NCBI GenBank assembly: GCA_036001465.1 | Contig: DASYUH010000041.1 | Span: 1-64,000, forward strand | DNA from: Candidatus Polarisedimenticolia bacterium | GTDB lineage: Bacteria; Acidobacteriota; Polarisedimenticolia; Gp22-AA2 | DNA length: 64,000 bases | Reading direction: 5' to 3' | Part shown: positions 9,065-15,644 of the stretch, in pieces | How positions within the stretch are numbered: position 1 is the stretch's first letter | How the letters are laid out: every line of letters starts with the position of its first letter | Position numbers and translations under genes: made by a program | The notes under the pieces: model-generated | The model's input: the letters and a program-made list of their open reading frames with translations, nothing else | Database searches by the model: none | What the model was told of the DNA's origin: nothing

Positions 9065-10810
9065 ATGTCCGCCCAGCACGACGCGCAGCACTCGCCATCC
9101 TTCATCGGGAAATACATCTTCTCGCAGGACCACAAGATCATCGGGATCCAGTTCCTGTTCGTGAGCCTGGCCTTCATGGTCCTCGGAGGCTTCCTGGCGA
9201 TGATCGTGCGCTGGCAGCTCGGCTTTCCGGACAAGGAGATCCCGCTGGCGAACGTCCTCCCCACCAGCTGGAACCCTGCGGACCCGGCGCAGTACAACGC
9301 CGTCTTCACCATGCACGCCTCGATCATGATCTTCCTGGTGATCATCCCGATCCTCACCGGTGCGTTCGGGAACTTCCTGATTCCGCTGATGATCGGCGCC
9401 CGGGACATGGCCTTTCCGAAGCTCAACATGCTGTCGTTCTGGGTGGGGTTCTCGGGCGGGGCCGTGATCGCCTCCTCGTTCTTCGTCGAAGGAGGAACGG
9501 CCGCGACGGGCTGGACGGCCTACCCGCCACTGAGCGCCGACCCGCAGTACACCGGAGTCGCGCTCGGGCAGACCCTGTGGATCGTCGGGGTGCTGCTGGT
9601 CGGGACGGCCTCGATCATGGGGGCGGTGAACTACATCACGACCATCGTCAACATGCGAGCCCCCGGAATGCACTTCTTCCGGATGCCGCTGTCGGTCTGG
9701 GCGCTGTTCATCACGGCGATCCTGCAGCTGATGGCGACCCCGGTCCTGGCGTCGGCGCTCGGCATGCTGCTCTTCGATCGGACCCTCGGGACCCACTTCT
9801 TCAATCCGGCGGGCGGCGGGCAGGTGCTTCTCTGGCAGCACCTGTTCTGGTTCTACTCGCACCCGGCGGTCTACATCATGATCCTGCCGTCCATGGGGTT
9901 CGTATCCGACATCATGTCGACGTTCGCGCGCAAGCCGATCTTCGGTTACAAGGCGATGGTCTTCTCGCTCATGGGGATCGCCGGACTCGGCTTCATCGTC
10001 TGGGGCCACCACATGTTCCAGAGCGGCATGAACCCGACCCTGGGCACTACCTTCATGATCTCGACGATGGTCATCGCCGTGCCGTCGGCGATCAAGACCT
10101 TCAACTGGCTCGGAACCCTCTGGGGAGGGGCCATCCGTTTCACGCCGGCGATGCTCCACGCCCTGGCGTTCGTCTCGACGTTCATCATCGGCGGCCTGAG
10201 CGGCATCTTCATGGCCTCGACGCCGGTCGACATGTTCATCCACGACACCTATTTCATCGTGGCGCACCTGCATTACGTCCTGTTCGGCGGCAGCCTGTTC
10301 GGGGTCTTCGCGGCGATCAACTTCTGGTACCCGAAGATGTTCGGCAGGATGCTCAACCCCACCGTCAACCTCGTCCACGCCGTCCTGTCGTTCATCTTCT
10401 TCAACCTGACCTTCTTCCCGATGCATATCCTCGGGATGGGCGGCCACATGCGGCGGATCTACGACCCGACCCTGTACGATTTCCTCAAGCCGATGCAGCC
10501 GATGAACGAGTTCATCAGCGTCAATGCCTTCATCCTGGGGGGGGTGCAGATCCTGTTCGCGGCCAATTTCATCTGCAGCCTGTTCTGGGGGAAGAAGGCC
10601 GAACGCAACCCCTGGCATGCGAATTCGCTGGAATGGGCCGCCCCCTCGCCCCCGCCGCACGGCAACTGGGGGGAGAAGGTGCCGACGGTCTACCGCGGGC
10701 CGTTCGAGTACAGCCTGCCGGGGATGACGGAGGACTACATGCCGCAGGATCTCCCCGGGGCCGGCGCGCCCACGCCGGGCAGGACCGTCATGACGCCGGC
10801 GCGGTCCTAG
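9065..10810 (+). CDS. ctaD: Cytochrome c oxidase subunit I
   Basis: Catalytic subunit: reduces O2 to water at the heme-CuB site and pumps protons. Its 581 residues hold about twelve helices. Metal ligands are visible: His84 (TMHASIMIF, low-spin heme), His266 with the cross-linked Tyr270 (HPAVY, CuB), HH at about 315-316 (GHHMF, CuB), and the AHLHY pair at about 401/403 for the high-spin and low-spin hemes. HPAVY together with the K-channel-type context points to an A-type oxidase. GGAGG precedes the ATG. The first residues (MSAQHDAQHSPSF) lie before the usual cytoplasmic start. Neighbours supply its heme A (ctaA, ctaB). Confidence 0.97.
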   Translation: MSAQHDAQHSPSFIGKYIFSQDHKIIGIQFLFVSLAFMVLGGFLAMIVRWQLGFPDKEIPLANVLPTSWNPADPAQYNAVFTMHASIMIFLVIIPILTGAFGNFLIPLMIGARDMAFPKLNMLSFWVGFSGGAVIASSFFVEGGTAATGWTAYPPLSADPQYTGVALGQTLWIVGVLLVGTASIMGAVNYITTIVNMRAPGMHFFRMPLSVWALFITAILQLMATPVLASALGMLLFDRTLGTHFFNPAGGGQVLLWQHLFWFYSHPAVYIMILPSMGFVSDIMSTFARKPIFGYKAMVFSLMGIAGLGFIVWGHHMFQSGMNPTLGTTFMISTMVIAVPSAIKTFNWLGTLWGGAIRFTPAMLHALAFVSTFIIGGLSGIFMASTPVDMFIHDTYFIVAHLHYVLFGGSLFGVFAAINFWYPKMFGRMLNPTVNLVHAVLSFIFFNLTFFPMHILGMGGHMRRIYDPTLYDFLKPMQPMNEFISVNAFILGGVQILFAANFICSLFWGKKAERNPWHANSLEWAAPSPPPHGNWGEKVPTVYRGPFEYSLPGMTEDYMPQDLPGAGAPTPGRTVMTPARS

Positions 10811-10824
10811 GCTTCGTACGGCGC

Positions 10825-11841
10825 ATGCTGCCGCGCTCCGAGACCCCGACGGTGACCCCCTTCGAGACATGGCGGCACCGGTACGCGCTGCTCTGCACCC
10901 TCGCGACCCTGCTGCTCCTCCTGGCCGGCGGGCTGGTGACCAGCACCGGATCGGGTCTTGCCGTGCCGGACTGGCCGCTGTCGTTCGGCCGCGTCTTTCC
11001 ACCGATGACGGGCGGCGTCCTGTTCGAGCACGGCCACAGGCTCGTGGCCGCGTGCGTCGGCCTCCTCACCCTCGGACTGGCCCTCTGGTTCCATCGACGT
11101 GAGCGCCGCCCCTGGGTGCGCCGTCTGGCGTATGCGGCGGTGGGGACGGTGTTCGCCCAGGGGCTGCTCGGGGGGCTGACCGTGCTCCTGCGCCTGCCTC
11201 CATCCGTCTCGGTGCTGCACGCCTGCCTGGCCCAGGGTTTCTTCTGCATCGTCGTGGTCCTGACCCTGGCGACCTCGGAGCCGTTCCTCTCCCCGAGGAC
11301 GGACGCCGGGGCGATCGTCCCGCCCTCTCTCTGGAAGCTGGGGGCGCTCGCGACCGGGCTGGTCTACCTGCAGCTCATCCTGGGCGCCGTCATGCGGCAT
11401 ACGGGGGCGGGCCTGGCGATTCCGGACGTGCCGCTGGCATTCGGACGGATCGTGCCCCCGCTGGCGTCGTCCGAGATTGTGATCCACTTCGCCCATCGCA
11501 TCGGTGCGCTCCTCGTGGCCGTCGCCGTCTTCGTCCTCGCCGGACGCATCCTGGTGAATCATTCCGGCATCACCGGGCTCGCCGTGCCGGCGCGATGGCT
11601 GCTGCTCATGGTGGCCGCGCAGATCGGGCTGGGGGCGGCCACCGTCCTCACCCGGCTCGCGGTTCTGCCGGCGACCGCCCATGTGGTCGTGGGAGCCCTT
11701 CTGCTGTCGACCTGCCTCGTGGTGACGGTGCGGGCGGCCCGGGCACGGAGCCGGCAGCGTTCGGACGTCCCCTCGCGGGGGACGCTCCGGCCGGGACGTG
11801 CCGCGGAGGCCCCCGTGACCACGGCGGGGAGCGCGGCGTGA
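10825..11841 (+). CDS. ctaA: Heme A synthase (COX15/CtaA)
   Basis: Membrane enzyme that oxidises the C8 methyl group of heme O to give heme A for subunit I. About 338 residues in eight helices form two homologous halves, each with the TGSGLAVPDWPLSFG-type block (second copy TGAGLAIPDVPLAFG) and paired heme-ligand histidines (EHGHR, VLHACLAQ, FAHR, TAHVVVG). The open frame extends far upstream inside subunit I, so the ATG at 10825 is used, 14 bases after the subunit I stop. The stop overlaps the heme O synthase start in a GTGA tetranucleotide, suggesting translational coupling. The last 40 residues are a hydrophilic, low-complexity extension. Confidence 0.93.
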   Translation: MLPRSETPTVTPFETWRHRYALLCTLATLLLLLAGGLVTSTGSGLAVPDWPLSFGRVFPPMTGGVLFEHGHRLVAACVGLLTLGLALWFHRRERRPWVRRLAYAAVGTVFAQGLLGGLTVLLRLPPSVSVLHACLAQGFFCIVVVLTLATSEPFLSPRTDAGAIVPPSLWKLGALATGLVYLQLILGAVMRHTGAGLAIPDVPLAFGRIVPPLASSEIVIHFAHRIGALLVAVAVFVLAGRILVNHSGITGLAVPARWLLLMVAAQIGLGAATVLTRLAVLPATAHVVVGALLLSTCLVVTVRAARARSRQRSDVPSRGTLRPGRAAEAPVTTAGSAA

Positions 11842-12755
11842 GCGCCCTGCACGAGGCCGCCCAGCCGCTGGTCCGTCCGAGCGTGCGCGAACGCCTCGGT
11901 GATTTCGTCGAGCTGACCAAGCCGCGCGTGACCTCCCTGGTGCTGGTCACGACGCTCGTCGGTTTCTATCTCGGATCGCGGGGGAGCCTGGACTTCGTGC
12001 TCCTGCTGAACACGCTTCTCGGGACCGCCCTCGTCGCGGCCGGCACCAGCGCCTTCAATCAGTACGTGGAACGGGAGCAGGACGGCCTGATGCTGCGCAC
12101 CCGGCAGCGGCCGCTTCCCGCCGGCCGCATGGATCCGAATCACGCCCTGGTGTTCGCGAGCGGCCTGGCCGCCGCGGGGCTCGTGCACCTGGCGCTGACC
12201 GTGAACCTGCTCACCGCCGGTCTGGCCGCGCTGACGCTCCTCAGCTACGTGCTGGTCTACACGCCGCTCAAGCGGGTTTCATCGCTGTGCACTCTGGTCG
12301 GCGCCCTACCTGGAGCCCTGCCGCCGCTCGGAGGCTGGACCGCGGCACACGGCGACATCGCCGCCGGCGGAATCGCCCTGTTCGCCATCCTGTTCGTGTG
12401 GCAGCTCCCGCACTCCCTGTCGATCGCCATTCTCTACCGCGAGGACTACGCCCGGGGCGGGTTCCGCCTGCTGCCGGTCGTGGATCCCCATGGCGGCTCG
12501 ACCGGGAGGCAGATCCTGGCGCACTGCCTGGTCCTCCTGCCCCTCAGCCTCACGCCGTCCCTGCTCGCTCTGTCCGGCGTCTACTATTTCTACGGCGCCC
12601 TGATGCTCGGGATCGTTCTGACGGCCTGCGCCGTCCCGATCGTCCTGAACCCGACGCCCAGGGCGGCGAGGCGTCTCCTGCTCGCCTCGGTGATCTACTT
12701 GCCGGTCCTCCTCTGCCTGATGGCATTCGATCGGACGGCCCCGCCGTTCGGATAG
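11838..12755 (+). CDS. ctaB: Heme O synthase (protoheme IX farnesyltransferase)
   Basis: UbiA-family membrane prenyltransferase adding a farnesyl group to heme B to form heme O, the substrate of CtaA. Of 305 residues, the FVELTKPRVTSLVLVTT start and the NQYVEREQDGLMLRTRQRPL motif (prenyl-diphosphate/Mg binding; the first acidic residue is Glu rather than the usual Asp) identify it. The second acidic motif is YREDYARGG. The GTG start at 11838 overlaps the ctaA stop by four bases; the open frame upstream belongs to a shadow. Nineteen bases separate it from the next gene. Confidence 0.95.
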   Translation: MSALHEAAQPLVRPSVRERLGDFVELTKPRVTSLVLVTTLVGFYLGSRGSLDFVLLLNTLLGTALVAAGTSAFNQYVEREQDGLMLRTRQRPLPAGRMDPNHALVFASGLAAAGLVHLALTVNLLTAGLAALTLLSYVLVYTPLKRVSSLCTLVGALPGALPPLGGWTAAHGDIAAGGIALFAILFVWQLPHSLSIAILYREDYARGGFRLLPVVDPHGGSTGRQILAHCLVLLPLSLTPSLLALSGVYYFYGALMLGIVLTACAVPIVLNPTPRAARRLLLASVIYLPVLLCLMAFDRTAPPFG

Positions 12756-12774
12756 AGTCGCGGCGCGGAACCCG

Positions 12775-13368
12775 ATGACCCTCCAGCCCGACGATCGCAG
12801 GCACGCTCCCTCGGGGCCGGGCACGCAGAACCACCGGCTCGCGACGCTCGTGTTCCTGATGGCCGGGACGATGCTGTTCGCCGGGATGATCGGCGGCTAC
12901 CTGGTCCTGCGCTACGGCGCCCCCGTCTGGCCCGGACCCGGGCTGCCGCGGCTGCCCGTGCGCCTTGCCGGATGCAGCACCGTCGTGATCGCCCTGTCCA
13001 GCCTCGCGCTGCATCGAGGCGTGCGCGCGCTTCGCGGACTGGACGCCGCCGGGCTGAGGCGCGCCCTGTTCGCCGCGGCGGGCCTGGGGGTGCTGTTCAT
13101 GTCCCTGCAGGTCGCCCAGTGGACGATCCTCTTCGGAGCGGGCCTGTCCTTTTCGGGGACGACGTACGGATCGACCTTCTACGTCCTGACCGGCATGCAC
13201 GCCGCCCATGCGCTGAGCGGGATCGTCTGGCTCCTCATCATCGCGTTCAGGCAGCGCGAGCTGTGGGTGCCCGATAGGCGGCAGCGGGCCATCGAGGTGT
13301 GCGCCCTGTACTGGCATTTCGTCGGGGTGGTCTGGATCGGCCTGTACGTCGTGCTGTATCTTATATAA
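12775..13368 (+). CDS. Cytochrome c oxidase subunit III (rightward copy)
   Basis: Second heme-copper oxidase subunit III in the window, 197 residues and five helices, with LVFLMAGTMLFAGMIGGYLVLR, FYVLTGMHAAHALSG and CALYWHFVGVVWIGLYVVLY. It diverges clearly from the copy at 6987 (shared: YWHFV and the H-x-x-H-x-LSG block), so this is not a recent duplication. It stands after the heme synthesis genes and directly abuts the small CxxC protein gene: its TAA is followed at once by that gene's ATG. The tight linkage suggests joint assembly of one oxidase. Confidence 0.92.
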   Translation: MTLQPDDRRHAPSGPGTQNHRLATLVFLMAGTMLFAGMIGGYLVLRYGAPVWPGPGLPRLPVRLAGCSTVVIALSSLALHRGVRALRGLDAAGLRRALFAAAGLGVLFMSLQVAQWTILFGAGLSFSGTTYGSTFYVLTGMHAAHALSGIVWLLIIAFRQRELWVPDRRQRAIEVCALYWHFVGVVWIGLYVVLYLI

Positions 13369-13623
13369 ATGAAGCGCCGGCGGTCCGCCCTCCTCCTGGC
13401 CCTCTCCTGCGGGCTCCTGCGCGCGCCGGAGGTCCTGGCCCAGTGCGCCATGTGCGGCGCGGCGGCGGCATCGGGGAAGGTCGGGCGGGGGATCGCCTTC
13501 AGTGTGTACTTCCTGCTCGGCATCCTGATCCTGGTCGTGTCCTGGTTCATCGCCCTCATCTACAGGGCGCAACGACATGCCGGACACGCCTCGGGCGAGG
13601 CGCCCCCACCGGCGGGGAAATAG
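13369..13623 (+). CDS. Small membrane protein with an exported QCAMCG motif
   Basis: 84 residues, family not recognised. It has a cleavable-looking signal peptide ending at VLA|Q, then QCAMCG immediately at the predicted mature N-terminus, a short Ala/Gly stretch and one transmembrane helix (about residues 44-64) with a basic, Pro-rich cytoplasmic tail. The CxxC plus Met at the membrane surface next to oxidase genes would suit a copper or heme-thiol role in oxidase assembly, but this is inference. The ATG directly follows the stop of subunit III, and the 3' end overlaps the start of the triheme cytochrome gene by 47 bp. Confidence 0.75.
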   Translation: MKRRRSALLLALSCGLLRAPEVLAQCAMCGAAAASGKVGRGIAFSVYFLLGILILVVSWFIALIYRAQRHAGHASGEAPPPAGK

Positions 13624-14893
13624 GATCATCCGCAGCGGCGCCACGCATCCGTCCGGCCCGGCCGGATGCCCGGTCCGACTCCTTGTTCTCCTGGCCGCCG
13701 CGACCGCTCTCGTCCCGGCGTGCAGCGGGGAGCCAGGCCCGCACCGAGTGCCGGCCACGGAGGGCGGGGGTCGCGAGGAGACCCTCCTCGCGACCGAGGA
13801 TGAGAGGGCGGGCGAGGGGGTCTACCGCGCGGAGAACTGCGCGCGCTGCCATACTCTGTTCGACCGGCCGGGAGAGGACGCCCGACCCGTCCTCCCGCCG
13901 TCCCCTCTCCCCGAAACGACGGGCGCCGGATCGCGGGTCGGTCCCGACCTCGGACTGGAGGGGCACCGTCACAGCGACGAGTGGCACTACGCCCATCTCT
14001 ACGCGCCAGGCGCGGTCGTGCGCGGCTCGCGGATGCCCGCATCGCGGCACCTGTTCCGTCCCTCCGGCGGGCTTCCCTCGCCGACGCCCGACGCACGCCG
14101 CCTGGTCGCCTACCTCCAGGCGCTCGGCCGCGGGCGGCGCGACATCTGGGCGGAATGGCGGGGGCGCGAGGTGGAGGTCCCGCATCCTCCCGCCTCCGAC
14201 GGAGCGCTCGCCGATCGAGGACGGGAACTGTACCGCCGGCACTGCGCTTCGTGTCACGGGGAGGCGGGTGACGGCAGGGGAGAGGCCGCCGGCTTCTTCA
14301 CTATCGCGCCGCGTGACCTGGCCGCCGCGTCGTTCAGGTTCCGATCGACGCCGCTCGCACAGCCGCCCGCCGACGCCGACCTGTTCCGGACGATCACTCT
14401 CGGCTCCGGGACCGGCGCGGCGATGCCGTCGTTCTACTGGCTGGGGGAGCGGGACCGCTGGGCGCTCGTGCTGGCCGTGAAGGGGTTCTCACCGGCCCTG
14501 AACGGCACGGGCCTCGCTGCGGTGCCGGGGGACGCAGAAGAAGACCGCCCCGGAGCCGTGGGGCAACCGGATGCGGCCCGACTCGAGGCTGGCAGGCGGC
14601 TCTGGGATGGACTCGGCTGTGCCACCTGCCACGCAAACGACGCGGCCGGGATACCGGGCTCCGCGCCGGACCTGACGCATGCCTGCGCGCTCCGCGCCGG
14701 CGCCTCGCCCGAGGCGCTCGACCGATCGATCCGCTGGGGGATCGGGACCGCGATGCCGTCGTACGCCGACGCGGTGCCCGATGCGAGCTCCCGGCGCCTC
14801 CTGATCGACTACGTGAGGACCCTCGTGGAAGCAGGTCCGAGTATCCGGCCGGACCGCGAGCCTACTTCGCGGCGTACTCCAGATCGGCCGTGA
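13577..14893 (+). CDS. Triheme cytochrome c lipoprotein
   Basis: Periplasmic electron-transfer protein of 438 residues with three CxxCH motifs: CARCH (about residue 88), CASCH (about 223) and CATCH (about 348), each starting a class I cytochrome c domain; axial Met candidates lie in GSRMPASRH, AAMPSFY and TAMPSYAD. The first domain resembles the CcoO/FixO monoheme subunit of cbb3 oxidases (GPDLGLEGHRHSDEWHYAHLY). A signal peptide ends with a lipobox-like VPAC|SG, preceded by a long Arg-rich stretch. The ATG at 13577 is the only plausible start and lies inside the preceding gene. Subunit II lacks its own heme domain, so this protein may be its donor. The 3' end overlaps the convergent copper-protein gene by 32 bp. 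Confidence 0.85.
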   Translation: MPDTPRARRPHRRGNRIIRSGATHPSGPAGCPVRLLVLLAAATALVPACSGEPGPHRVPATEGGGREETLLATEDERAGEGVYRAENCARCHTLFDRPGEDARPVLPPSPLPETTGAGSRVGPDLGLEGHRHSDEWHYAHLYAPGAVVRGSRMPASRHLFRPSGGLPSPTPDARRLVAYLQALGRGRRDIWAEWRGREVEVPHPPASDGALADRGRELYRRHCASCHGEAGDGRGEAAGFFTIAPRDLAAASFRFRSTPLAQPPADADLFRTITLGSGTGAAMPSFYWLGERDRWALVLAVKGFSPALNGTGLAAVPGDAEEDRPGAVGQPDAARLEAGRRLWDGLGCATCHANDAAGIPGSAPDLTHACALRAGASPEALDRSIRWGIGTAMPSYADAVPDASSRRLLIDYVRTLVEAGPSIRPDREPTSRRTPDRP

Positions 14894-15563
14894 CCGAGCC
14901 GGTCGCCGGAACGGTGACCGACTTGGTCTGCTTGCCGAGCTTCTCGTGCCAGGTCTCGATCGTATAGGTCCCGGCCGGCACGCCGCTGATCGTGTAGGCC
15001 CCGGAGGCGTCGGTGAGGGCGTAGTACGGATGCTCCGCCACGACGACCCAGCCGTTCATCCAGCTGTGGACGTCGCACTTGACCTGGACGATGTCCGGCT
15101 TCGCGAACGTGGCCGGCATCACCTTCTTGAACTTCGGCTGCGCCTTGTTGAAAGGCGGGTTGTTCTTGGGGAAGGAATGGATGTTGTGCAGGATGCCGTC
15201 GCTGTTGATGATGTCGATCTCCTGCCCCGCCGGCACGATCTCCACGTGCGGGACGAACTTGCAGCCGTTCTGGTCGAGGGCCGGCTTCTTGGGCGGGGTC
15301 ATCTTCTTTCCGTCCTTCGGATCGGCGACCTTGACGACGACATACATCACGCCCTTGTCGGGGCCGACGATGAGCGACTCGTCGACATGCGTCGCCTTGC
15401 CGCACACGGCCTGGTCCTTGGTGACCTGAATCTTCGCCGGGACCGGCGCCGTTCCGGCGTACCGGACCTTGCCGACGATGTCGCCGGCGCGCGCGGGCCC
15501 CGCGGCCCAAAGCGCCAGGATGGGAACGAGGAGGGACACCGGAATCATGCGGGATCTGCTCAT
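14862..15563 (-). CDS. Secreted amicyanin-like copper protein with a carboxypeptidase-regulatory-like tail
   Basis: Paralogue of the lipoprotein at 5854 with the same layout but an ordinary Sec signal peptide (cleavage near GPARA|GDIVG), so it should be soluble in the periplasm. Copper ligands: His126 in LHNIH and C163-x2-H166-x2-M169 (CDVHSWM). ALDQNGCKFVPHVEI and the tail TDASGAYTISGVPAGTY are also shared. The ATG at 15563 is chosen over the upstream in-frame GTG (15584) because AAGGAG lies nine bases before it. It follows the octaheme cytochrome gene by 81 bp in the same direction, so it is plausibly the last gene of the bc operon and a mobile carrier between complexes. About 233 residues. 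Confidence 0.78.
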   Translation of the reverse strand: MSRSRMIPVSLLVPILALWAAGPARAGDIVGKVRYAGTAPVPAKIQVTKDQAVCGKATHVDESLIVGPDKGVMYVVVKVADPKDGKKMTPPKKPALDQNGCKFVPHVEIVPAGQEIDIINSDGILHNIHSFPKNNPPFNKAQPKFKKVMPATFAKPDIVQVKCDVHSWMNGWVVVAEHPYYALTDASGAYTISGVPAGTYTIETWHEKLGKQTKSVTVPATGSVTADLEYAAK

Positions 15564-15644
15564 GGTCGTGGGCTCCTTCTGCACAGGAACGACGATTCTA
15601 ACCTCGAAGTGGTCCGCGGCCCAGGCGAATGCCCGGACCCATCC

